A stretch of 64,000 nucleotides of DNA. It comes from CAVYXK01 sp963708245 (GTDB taxonomy: Bacteria > Pseudomonadota > Alphaproteobacteria > Acetobacterales > Acetobacteraceae). The stretch covers positions 2,170,001-2,234,000 of the forward strand of contig OY970201.1 in the NCBI GenBank assembly GCA_963708245.1, written 5' to 3'. Positions 45,403 through 53,947 of the stretch are shown piece after piece. Each line of letters begins with the position of its first letter. Positions within the stretch are counted from its first letter, which is position 1. A program made the translations under genes and the position numbers. The notes under the pieces were generated by a model. That model did not search any database and had not been told where the DNA came from. It saw only the letters and a list, made by a program, of their open reading frames with translations.

Positions 45403-47177
45403 GGGTCTGACTCACTTTCGGTGCCGGCTTTAGTTGTGTAACGGCATCAATCTGGCGCGGAGCAGGTCAACTCCAGCGCGGCCGTACATGGCCCTCTTCA
45501 GCGTCTTGAGCCTGTTGATCTGACCTTCGGTCTGTCCATTGCTCCAGGGTTCCAGCACGGCATTCCGTACAGCCTCGATGTCATGCCGCAATGCTCTGGC
45601 AAAACGCTACATGCCATAGATGCCTGACCTGCGTGCGTCTATCAGCCAGCCGTCCAATTTCTCCACCGTGCCACCACGGAGCAGGCCGCGAAACCGCATC
45701 GCCAGACCGCGCATCGTCGTGAATTCAGCCGAGGCGGCCTTGAGTGCATCGACGTTGACAATCTGCCGCGCGGTCATCTGGCGACGCGGCTTTACGCAAA
45801 GCGCCGCCGCCACAAGCGGCGAGATCCGGCGGCCGGTCGTTGGATCTATCACATGCATCGGCAGCGGAGCTGGCGCCTCCTGGTCGGCCGACAAACCATC
45901 ATCCCCGTCCTGCGATGGACCGTTGTTGCGCCAGGGGGCGAGGAAACGCGCCAGATGGCTGTACGAACCTGTGTAGCCACGATGGCGTATGTCAGAGAAC
46001 AGGTGGCGGACCTTGGTCATCCCCTCCGCCCAGCTCCGTGCCAGGAACGCCCCGAAATAGGCCGGCGTACAGGGTTTGGGGGACATGGCGTTGCGTTCCG
46101 GCATGTCAATGCGACGCACCCAGCGGTAGACGCGTCGGTGACCAAGGCCAAGCTTCTGTGCGATCTCCCGTACGGTGCTGCCAGCGTCATAGAGAGCTCT
46201 GATCTCGTCGAACATGGCCTGGCGGGCAGCGCGACGACGGCGCCTCAGCCGCTCCCGCTCCGCGGTATCTGAGTATCGATCTGATCTGTCGATAGGCCGT
46301 TGCGCTGACGTGTCCTGGTCATCCTCAACCTCGGTTGCGGATTCCCGGACGGGCGCCTCGAACCCGCCGAGCTGTCGCGCGATTGTCTCCCGCAGGTTCT
46401 TCAACAGATGGAAGCGATCCGCGACCTGCCGTGCCTGTGGTGCGCCCTGACCGGCGGCATCCGCATAGAGACCATCGCGATCGCGATTGATAATCTCGAC
46501 TTCAGGATGTTGCCTGAACCAATCTGCCATTCTTGCGGCCACGCGATCTGCCAGCAGATCCACTACACGGCGGCGCTCCAAGTCCACGATAATCGTGCCG
46601 AAATTCGTACCCTTCCGCCAGGCCCACTCGTCAACACCAGCGACTCGGATCACGGCTCGATTGGGCCTGGTCCTGGCGTGTTGCTTGACCCGCCGCAGGA
46701 TCGTGCTGTCGCTCACCCGCATGCCCAGACAGACCATCAACCGCTCGGAGGGGCGCCCGCCCGCGCTATGACCGAACAGCCTGACGATTTCCGCCAAGCG
46801 GTCGGTCTGACGCGCAGAAGGAGCTGCAATTCCTGGAAGGCGTTCGGCGAAGATCTGGCGATCGCAACGCTCGTTCCGGCACCGCCAGCGACCCACTCGC
46901 ACCCGGATCGTAACTGGTGTCTCCTGAGCCGAGAGATCGCCAAGCGTCCGTCGGTAGACGCTATGGCGCGAATCCGATTGCCTGCCACAAAGCGGACAGC
47001 AAGCGCGCTCCCGGCTACACACCGTTACGAGCCAGCGCGAGTCTTCTCGCTCGACGGCGGTCACGTTCAGGTATGGCGCAGGTGACCAAGTTGCCAGAGC
47101 TTTCATCGCGTCGGGGCCTCCTTTCCCCCGACCACGATGCCACCGAGACCACCTTGCACCGAAAGTGAATCAGACCC
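45403..47177 (-). mobile_element. ISL3-family insertion sequence
   Basis: 22-bp terminal inverted repeats with one mismatch, GGGTCTGACTCACTTTCGGT... at 45403-45424 and the complement of GGGTCTGATTCACTTTCGGT... at 47156-47177. One transposase gene inside, interrupted by an amber codon. Flanking 8-mers do not match, so either the target duplication is lost or the flanks recombined; the two flanks are unrelated relics (VIT transporter and RND permease). Confidence 0.85.
45430..47106 (-). pseudogene. ISL3 transposase with in-frame TAG
   Basis: 558 codons from ATG 47106. Zinc finger CCPLCGRQSDSRHS ... CRNERC, VAGVDEWAWRKGTNFGTIIV, EIINRDRDGLYADAAGQGAP and QVADRFHLLKNLRETIARQL are all typical. TAG at 45607-45609 stops translation after RRSGIYGM; the same frame continues RFARALRHDIEAVRNAVLEP and WSNGQTEGQINRLKTLKRAM to 45430. 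The removed 59 residues hold the catalytic Glu (NGQTEGQ), so the 499-residue product should be inactive unless the stop is suppressed. Confidence 0.88.
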
Positions 47178-47180
47178 CCT

Positions 47181-48442
47181 ATAAGTGCAGCGCGACAGCC
47201 AGCTACGTCAAAAAGCTGCGCCGCGAGTTGCCGGCCGCGTTCCCGGATGTGCTGTTCTATTTCCAGCCAGCCGATCTGGTGACAGAGATCCTCAACTTCG
47301 GAATACCGGCACAGATTGCAGGTGCAGGGCCGCGACCGCGCTGCGAACGAGAAGATCGCGGAGCAACTGCAGCAACGCCTGTCCAACATCCCGGGGCTGG
47401 CCGATGTTCATTTGCAGCAGGAGCTGGGCGCGCCAGAGTTGTCGTACACGATTGATCGCGCGCGTGCTCAACAGCTCGGCCTCAACATCAATAGCATCGT
47501 CAATAATATGAACATCGGCCTCAGCTCATCCGAGCAGGTCTCGCCGAATTTCTGGACCGATCCGAAAAACGGCATTCCCTACTACTTCGCTGTGCAGACG
47601 CCGGAATACCGGATTGCAAGCAAAAGCGATCTAGACAATACGCCGATTACCGGCAGCATGTCCGGAAGCCAGGTAGTTCCGAATGTGCTTGGCAACGTCG
47701 CAACGCCCACGCGGACGTATGTGCAGTCGGTATTCAATCACTCCAACATTCAGCCGGTCTACGACGTCTATGCCGGCGTGCAGGACCGTGATCTAGGGAG
47801 CGCCGCGGCGGCCATCGAGCGTGTCGTGTGGCAGATGCAAGGCCAACTGGGGCCTGCCGACAAGATTGTCGTCCTCGGCCAGATCGCCAGCATGAACAAT
47901 GCCTTCGGCAACATAGCAATCGGGTTGTTGTTCGCGGCGGTGTTCGTGTATGCCCTGATGGTCGTCAATTATCAAAGTTTCATCGACCCGCTGGCGGTCA
48001 TCCTGGCCCTGCCAGGAGCCGGCAGCGGCATCATCCTGATGCTGTTCATCACCGGGACGACATTCAGCGTTCCGTCCTTGATGGGCGCGATTATGTCGGT
48101 TGGCGTCGCCTCGGCAAACTCAATTCTGCTCGTCACCTTCGCGCGCGAGCAGCGCGAAGCCGGCATGAGCGCGTTCGAGGCCGCGCTTTCGGCTGGCACG
48201 ACCCGGCTGCGGCCGGTGCTGATGACCGCCGCAGCCATGATTGTCGGGATGTTGCCGATGGCGATCGGCGAGCCCGGCGGCGAGGAAACGCAGTGCTTGC
48301 GCGCGCTGTGATCGGCGGTGTGATGGTCGGCACTATGACCACCCTGCTGTTCGTCCCTTACCTCTACTCGATCGTCGGCAAGTTCGAGCGCCAGCGCTCC
48401 GAGCTGCCCGATCCCCTGTCGTCTTCTGGAGTGCCCACATGA
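47181..48442 (+). pseudogene. RND efflux permease, 5'-truncated with two frameshifts
   Basis: ASYVKKLRRELPAAFPDVLF and FQPADLVTEILNFGIPAQI, then after a shift near 47312 QVQGRDRAANEKIAEQLQQR, SNIPGLADVHLQQ, NPVYDVYAGVQDRDLGSAAA-type periplasmic sequence, LLFAAVFVYALMVVNYQSFI and VGVASANSILLVTFAREQRE, then after a second shift near 48290 LARAVIGGVMVGTMTTLLFV. The C-terminal half of an AcrB/MexB-type pump; the N-terminal half lies beyond the ISL3 element or is lost. Confidence 0.82.
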
Positions 48443-48593
48443 ACCACGTTTCTACGCGTTGGTGCGCGAATACCCAGATACTGACCGTCATTACGGGCGA
48501 CAGATGGTACATCGAGGAGCGCAGGCCGGATTGGCGATCCTGAGGCCCGAACGGTAGCGTGGCAGGCTGTCGTATGCCCCGGTGCAGGAACCC

Positions 48594-49523
48594 ATGCCGT
48601 ACAAGTTCAACGAACCGCGCCGCCACAAAATCCCCACCGCGAAATATCGTGTGACGAACTGGCCTGACTATGACGCCGCTCTGGTACGGCGGGGTGCACT
48701 GACGGTGTGGTTCACCGACGAGGCGATCGCTGCGTGGCGTGCACCAGCCACCGGAAGACGGGGCGGTCAGCCGATCTATTCGGCGCTCGCCATCCACCAG
48801 CCGCTGCGTCAGACCGAAGGACTGCTACGATCCATCGCCGATGTGCTCGGCGTCGACATCGCCATCCCAGATCATACCACCCTCAGTCGTCGCGGTGTCG
48901 GCCTGACAGGCCGTCCAAGAGACATCCATCGGACAGAGCCGCTGCACCTGGTAGTGGACAGCACCGGTCTCAAAATCTACGGTGAAGGCGAGTCGCTGGA
49001 TGCGAAGCATGGCAGTCGTTCACGCCGACGCTGGCGTAAGCTGCACATAGGCATCAACGCCGATACGCATGAGGTCGTGGTCGCCGAATTGACGCCGGAC
49101 GATGTCGGCGACGTATCCACAGTAACCGAGCTGTTGGAACAGATCGCCAGTAAAGTCGTGTCACTAACGGCTGATGGTGCATACGATGGTGAGGCAGTCT
49201 ACGATGCTGTGGCCGAACGCCATCCAGGGGCTGCGGTAATCATTCCGCCGCGTGCGACAGCAATCGCGAACGAGGCAGCGACGAGTCAGCGCGACGGACA
49301 TATTGCGATGATTGCGCAGCATGGCCGCATAGGCTGGCAGCGTCGATCGGGTTACAATCGAAGGAGCCTGGTTGAGACAGCAGTCTTTCGCTACAAGACC
49401 ATCATTGGCCGATGACTTTGCGCTCGGAGTCTGTTCAATCAGCGCACCGAGGCAAAGATCGGATGCAATGTGCTCAATCGAATGACAGGTTTGGGTATGC
49501 CAGTCTCCGTTCGGAGGAGGTGA
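48594..49523 (+). pseudogene. IS5-family transposase with in-frame TGA and small deletion
   Basis: MPYKFNEPRRHKIPTAKYRV, then VWFTDEAIAAWRAP, LHLVVDSTGLKIYGEGE (catalytic Asp), VVSLTADGAYDGEAVYDAVA (Asp) and SLVETAVFRYKTIIG (Glu) are clear. About ten residues are missing between SALAI and HQPLRQTEG compared with homologues. TGA at 49413-49415 interrupts FRYKTIIGR; the same frame continues LCARSLFNQRTEAKIGCNVL to 49523. Terminal repeats were not identified. Confidence 0.8.
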
Positions 49524-49565
49524 CTGGACTAGCCAAGATGAAGGCTCGGATCGCAGTTGATTCGC

Positions 49566-49880
49566 GGACCAACGCGCAACAAACTGAGAAGCTACGGGGT
49601 GGCACGACGTGAACTGCTTCCCCAGGTCGAGCACCGGCAAAGCCAATATCTCAACAACCGTGCCGAGAACTCCGACCGCCCGACGCGACGACGAGAACGG
49701 CAGATGCAACGGTTCAAATCACCTGGTCAGGCGCAACACTTCCTCTCCGCTCACGCGTTCATCCATGGCCACTTCCATCCACGGCAACACCTGATGGCAG
49801 CCACCGCCTACCGCACGATCAGGTCCGAGGCCTTCAATGTCTGGCGGCAGGAGACGTGCGTCCCGCATGCGCCACAATCT
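49566..49880 (+). pseudogene. IS6-family transposase, C-terminal fragment
   Basis: NKLRSYGVARRELLPQVEHR, NNRAENSDRPTRRRERQMQR, FKSPGQAQHFLSAHAFIHGH and a closing NVWRQETC. Comparable to the remnant at 6899-7545 but a distinct sequence (LPQVEHRQSQYLNN versus MPDLRHQTSRYLDY). The first two thirds and catalytic Asp residues are missing. Confidence 0.8.
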
Positions 49881-49939
49881 GTGAGGTATCGCTCCCCTCT
49901 GGAACTACGCCGCCCGACCGAAATTAACGTGACAATGCC

Positions 49940-50148
49940 ATCAAGGCGCATCAGCCCGCGCTCAACCAAGCTCTTGGCGGGCGGCGGCAGCTTCGGTTGG
50001 CCCTTTGTGGTCCACCTTGCCAGGTTCTGAGCTGAAAGCCCTCAGCCACGGTGGGCAGCGTACCGAAGAACTGGTCGAGTTCACGGCGGATATACTCGCG
50101 TTCGCCAGGCGTGAGCGTGCTGACGGAAGACTTGATGGGTTTGGTCAT
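49940..50148 (-). pseudogene. small unidentified protein, frameshifted
   Basis: From ATG 50148: MTKPIKSSVSTLTPGEREYI and RRELDQFFGTLPTVAEGFQL, RTWQGG; then a one-base shift moves a proline/lysine stretch KGQPKLPPPAKSLVERGLMR into another frame. It looks like a real small conserved protein of about 70 residues, but no family is recognised. Confidence 0.45.
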
Positions 50149-50616
50149 GGTGGCTTCATAGCACGTTGCGGCTACTGCATCCGTGCAGCGCGCATGACAA
50201 CGCCACAATAGGCCAGAGGCAACAGAACGCGCACTGTGCGATCGCGGCCGATGCGCGTGATCCGATGTTTCGCCCGGCAGCAGGAGATCCGGACGCACCG
50301 CTTCGTCGAGATGTGCGGCGTCGCGTTGCCGGCCATCCTATAGGTCCCCGATGTCGGCAAACGGCTCGATAATCGCGGGTGGGATTTATGGCGGCGGATG
50401 GTCGCAGCGCGCCCGGCTGCACGGGGCCGGCAGTGCGGATGGTGCACTCGCGGTGTCGTCGCCGCCAAGCGGCGCGGCGCCCACAAGGGACGGCAGCAGG
50501 TCATCGATGCCGCGGAGGTGCAGCCTCTAAACCAGGAGGAAAAGCTCGGCGTCACGGCAATCTCGTACTCGCCAAGCGCGTCGTAGATTCTCATCGTACC
50601 GCACCTACAGCGATCT
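50149..50616. other. 468 bp without a recognisable gene
   Basis: Frames on both strands are Arg/Ala/Pro-rich and compositional. This stretch separates the decayed IS-rich region from the injection-system locus. Confidence 0.4.
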
Positions 50617-51372
50617 TCAACCGAGCCCCGACTCACAGTTGCGGCATTCTTCTCCGCCCTTGCTTGCACCGCTCAGCGCGACGCTCCGGCGGCCGGCTCG
50701 CGCGGCGGCTTCGGTTCGGCGGCCTATCTGCAGGCGGCCTAGTAGGTCATGCACATGATTCTTGACCGTTGACGTCCCCAGTGACAGCCGTTGGGCGATC
50801 TGTTTGTTCGACAGACCTTCCTTGATCAGCATCAGAATCTGCTGCTGCCGACCCGTCAGTACCATATCGGTCGCGGCCGCAACTTCGCTCAGTGCGACGC
50901 TGCGCAGATGGTTGAACAGCTTGTCCCCCATCCCGGCGGAGCACACCGTCTCACCGAGTGCAACGCGGCGTGCCGCATGGGCCAGTTCCACCATCGATGC
51001 GTGGCTGGACACATAGCCCCGGAGTCCCGCTTCCGCGCAGGCAATAACCTGCGGCGGCACATCGTCCACGCCGAAGCCAAGAATCCGCGTGCTCGGCCGC
51101 GCCTTGATGATGCGCGCAGCCAGCACAAGCGCCTGCGGCGAACCAATATCGAGCAAGACCGCATCAGGCGCCACTTCTTGCAATGCCGGCAACAGTCCTT
51201 CGCCGACATCGACACTGCCGACAGCGATGATGCCAGCCTGCCGGCCGAGCGATGTCAGGACGGCGTCATAATAAAGTCTGATCCGGCAGATTAGAAACAC
51301 CAGTACAGGAGCCGTGGTTACCGACTTTGCGGCTACCGGCTTTGTTACGGGCAGCGCAGCGTTTCCTGGCAT
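50617..51372 (-). CDS. LuxR/NarL-family response regulator beside the eCIS
   Basis: 251 residues from ATG 51372, preceded by GGGAGG. The receiver domain has the phospho-acceptor Asp75 in PDAVLLDIGSPQ, though the acidic pocket after beta-1 is weak (LVFLICRIRLYYDA). The C-terminal LuxR HTH (172-213) is typical: LTGRQQQILMLIKEGLSNKQ, IAQRLSLGTSTVKNHVHDLL. It is transcribed away from the eCIS operon across a 398-bp gap, so it is a candidate regulator of the system. No histidine kinase is in the window. Confidence 0.88.
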   Translation of the reverse strand: MPGNAALPVTKPVAAKSVTTAPVLVFLICRIRLYYDAVLTSLGRQAGIIAVGSVDVGEGLLPALQEVAPDAVLLDIGSPQALVLAARIIKARPSTRILGFGVDDVPPQVIACAEAGLRGYVSSHASMVELAHAARRVALGETVCSAGMGDKLFNHLRSVALSEVAAATDMVLTGRQQQILMLIKEGLSNKQIAQRLSLGTSTVKNHVHDLLGRLQIGRRTEAAARAGRRSVALSGASKGGEECRNCESGLG

Positions 51373-51770
51373 GTCCACCTCCCCAGTGCGACCTACGCCA
51401 TTCCAGCGACAACCCATTTTCATCTTTCGTAAGGTCGATCTTACCGCCGGATGGATCGCGGTCCAATTTTTTGTCACGTCCCAGGGCTTTTTCATCTTGC
51501 GATGAAAAAACCGAACTGCGCCAAGCCGCTAAGCGGGGATTTGCAGCAACCCTGACGCGGTTTGCACGGCGTAACCGAAATGAGGCTGCCGCCGTCAACG
51601 CCTGGCCGATCCAGCCACGCGATCCAGGCCAACCCCGGCTGATGGGTTCCAGCCATTCGGTCCGGATCGGTCCGGGACCATCGTTGGATCCTCAGGGCCG
51701 ATATCGCAGCCGCGCACACGCTGCGACATTGCGGCCATCGCAGCGCAGGATCGGCGGAGCAAACGGGAGC
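51373..51770. other. divergent promoter region of regulator and eCIS operon
   Basis: 398 bp between divergent genes, more AT-rich at 51410-51515. It should contain promoters for both directions. No sigma-70 boxes are convincing. A perfect palindrome at 51488-51509 is the clearest candidate site. Confidence 0.45.
51488..51509. promoter_or_regulatory. 9-bp perfect inverted repeat, candidate operator or terminator
   Basis: TTTTTCATC and GATGAAAAA flank a TTGC loop. It lies between the divergent regulator and eCIS genes. The A/T-rich outer arms and symmetric shape suit a binding site; a weak hairpin with a following A-run is also possible. Confidence 0.4.
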
Positions 51771-52142
51771 GTGTCGCGCATTCGAATCCTGCTGGCCGGA
51801 GTCCCGAGAATGCTGAACGAGATCATCCGCGCCACGCTTGCCGCCGAACCGGACATGGCGATCGTCAAGGACATCGATGGTCACCGCGATGATCTGGGTG
51901 CCTATACCCGCCACCGCCGCATTGACGTCGTCATTTTCGTCGATGGCGACGAGGATTTTGCCAAGGACAAAGTCATCCTGATGCTGCACGCAAACCCGCG
52001 GCTCAGCCTGCTTTCGGTGGATGGCAAGCGCGACCATAGTACGTTGCATCATCTGGTTCCGGCGCATGACGAGATCGGCCGGCTGGTCCATGCCAACCTG
52101 ACCGCCGCCATCCGCGCCGGAGCAGCGCTCAGGCCGCGCTGA
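51771..52142 (+). CDS. degenerate receiver-like protein, first gene of the eCIS operon
   Basis: 123 residues from GTG 51771 (GGGAG just upstream). The fold resembles a CheY receiver: SRIRILLAGVPRMLNEIIRA, IDVVIFVDGDEDFAKDKVIL and RLSLLSVDGKRDHSTLHHLV. The canonical acidic pair after beta-1 is AGV here, and the residue at the usual phospho-Asp position is Val (VVIFV), so phosphorylation is unlikely. It probably acts as a structural or ligand-sensing pseudo-receiver. Its stop is immediately followed by the next ATG (52143). The open frame upstream to 51327 is not family-like. Confidence 0.7.
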   Translation: MSRIRILLAGVPRMLNEIIRATLAAEPDMAIVKDIDGHRDDLGAYTRHRRIDVVIFVDGDEDFAKDKVILMLHANPRLSLLSVDGKRDHSTLHHLVPAHDEIGRLVHANLTAAIRAGAALRPR

Positions 52143-52769
52143 ATGTTCACCCACATCGCCGCCGCCAGTCTTACCTTGCAGGGCGTTCTGCAGAGGAGCT
52201 TCCGCGCCAATCCCGACCTTGCGCAGATGTTCGACCCGTCGCTGGGCGGCAAGGCGATTGTATCCTTGGCAACTCCCGACGGCATGGAAGCCGCCGGCGA
52301 TATCGGCCTTTCCATGTGGCTGTATCGCCTGATCCGCGACGAACAGACACTGAACCAGCCGCCGCGCCGCATTGCGCCGAACCTGATTAGGCGTCAGTCG
52401 CTGCCGGTGCGCGCACACTACCTGATGACGCCGATCATCACCGGCAGCGCCAGCATTCCCGCGCCGGAAGCGGAACAACTGATCATCGGCCGGGTGTTGC
52501 AGACCTTCTACGACGAGCCACTGATCTCCGGCCCCGATCTTGCCGGCTCGTATCAGGGCACGGCCGTGGAGCTCGCGGTACGGCTGGAGACGCTGGGCCT
52601 GGATGAGACCAGCCGTATCTGGGAGGGGCTGGAGCGTTCCTACCAGCTTTCGATTTCCTATGAAGTCGCGATCGTGGTGATCGCCTCGGCGCGCGAGCCA
52701 ATCTCCGCGCCGCCGGTCATGGTCGCCATGCCGCAGGTCGCGATCGGCGCACCGGGGGGCAGCGCATGA
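52143..52769 (+). CDS. DUF4255 protein (Pvc16-like, sheath terminator/cap candidate)
   Basis: 208 residues starting directly after the receiver-like stop. The pattern DIGLSMWLYRLIRDEQTLNQ, LPVRAHYLMTPIITGS and LQTFYDEPLI, with SYQLSISYEVAIVVI near the end, is that of DUF4255, present in nearly all extracellular contractile injection systems as Pvc16/Afp16, which caps tube and sheath and sets their length. Overlaps the next gene by 4 bp. Confidence 0.88.
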   Translation: MFTHIAAASLTLQGVLQRSFRANPDLAQMFDPSLGGKAIVSLATPDGMEAAGDIGLSMWLYRLIRDEQTLNQPPRRIAPNLIRRQSLPVRAHYLMTPIITGSASIPAPEAEQLIIGRVLQTFYDEPLISGPDLAGSYQGTAVELAVRLETLGLDETSRIWEGLERSYQLSISYEVAIVVIASAREPISAPPVMVAMPQVAIGAPGGSA

Positions 52770-53914
52770 GCCTGCTTCCGGTCAAGGATGCCATCTCGGG
52801 CTGGCGGCTGGCGCCGGAGACGCCGCCGCCCGCCGCATGGTGGCCACAGTCGGTGCTGCTGGTTTCAATGCTCGACGAGATCACCGGGCAGCCGCCGACG
52901 CTGACACCGCTTGCCAGCACCACGACCCAAGGCTTGTTGGCACGCGCGAGCGGCGCGCTCGCCGGGCTGGTGGGACAGCCGTTGCAGGAGTTCCTGCCGG
53001 GGTTCGTCACCGCCGTGCCGCTGCAGCTTATGCTGTACGGATCGGGTTTCCTGCCGGTGACGCTGACTGCTGCGATTGGCGCCGAAGCCGGCTATCGGAA
53101 TTCTTTCGTGCCGGTCGATCTTGGGACGGTCGCGCTGCATCGCGATCCCATCACGATCAGCGGGCGCACGGTATCGCGCACGCACGTCGTGCGGGTGGGC
53201 GCTACGGTCAGCCTGGCCGGGTTCTGGCTGACATTGGCGGACCTTGCGAACCCGCCGGCGGCGCCGAACCTGATTACGCTGACGTCGCCGCTGTACGCCG
53301 ATCGCGATACGACCGGAACGATCGCGTCGCAGCCGCTGACCGCCGCGACGACGAAAACACTGCTGCAGCCGGCCAATGTGGGCGATACCGCGATCCGCCT
53401 GTCGGATCAGGTCGGGCTGGCAGTCGGCAGTATCATCGCGTTTGATCCACAGGATCCGGGGCGGGCCGAGTACCTGGCCGTGACGGGCATCACCGCTCTG
53501 GGTGCGGGTCCGACCTTTCCGGCCATCGTGGCGCTGGCCTTCCCGCTGATCCGCCCGCACGTGCTCGGCGCGACCGCGGTCCAGATGATTCCGGGCGCCG
53601 CGGGGGCGGCCAACCCACTGTCGGCGGCGGGGCGCGCCGGCGACGTGACGCTGCTGCCTTCCGCCATGACAGGCCTGGCAGCGGCAAACGCGCCCGTGGT
53701 GATCGCGGGCGGCGGCGCGGCGGCCGAATTCCATCTGGCGAGCCCTATCGACGGCACCAGCGATGCATCTGGGTACGTGACCCTGCCGCCGGTGCATCGG
53801 GTCGCGCAGCTTCAGCTGCGCGTCCACCACCCCGTCGAAACAACCGACCTGCTGAGCGACGTGATGCTGCCGCTGGGCAGCACGACGCTGACACTGGACT
53901 TCGTCTTTCCGTGA
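52766..53914 (+). CDS. eCIS-associated protein of unknown function with GDT-type beta modules
   Basis: 382 residues, no recognised family. The N-terminal 170 residues (ISGWRLAPETPPPAAWWPQS ... VALHRDPITISGRT) look like a globular beta-rich domain with a carboxypeptidase-regulatory flavour in the last part (DGTSDASGYVTLPPVHRVAQ). The middle (ANVGDTAIRLSDQVGLAVGS, RAEYLAVTGI, FPLIRPHVLG) resembles a module repeated in the giant sheath downstream (GTQLLSLASRTNIQEGTVLL, AQEYASVIAV). No signal peptide or membrane helix. Position between Pvc16-like and sheath genes implies a structural or decoration role in the particle. Confidence 0.7.
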   Translation: MSLLPVKDAISGWRLAPETPPPAAWWPQSVLLVSMLDEITGQPPTLTPLASTTTQGLLARASGALAGLVGQPLQEFLPGFVTAVPLQLMLYGSGFLPVTLTAAIGAEAGYRNSFVPVDLGTVALHRDPITISGRTVSRTHVVRVGATVSLAGFWLTLADLANPPAAPNLITLTSPLYADRDTTGTIASQPLTAATTKTLLQPANVGDTAIRLSDQVGLAVGSIIAFDPQDPGRAEYLAVTGITALGAGPTFPAIVALAFPLIRPHVLGATAVQMIPGAAGAANPLSAAGRAGDVTLLPSAMTGLAAANAPVVIAGGGAAAEFHLASPIDGTSDASGYVTLPPVHRVAQLQLRVHHPVETTDLLSDVMLPLGSTTLTLDFVFP

Positions 53915-53947
53915 CCGACGACACGACCCTCCAGCCGGAGTGCCAAG

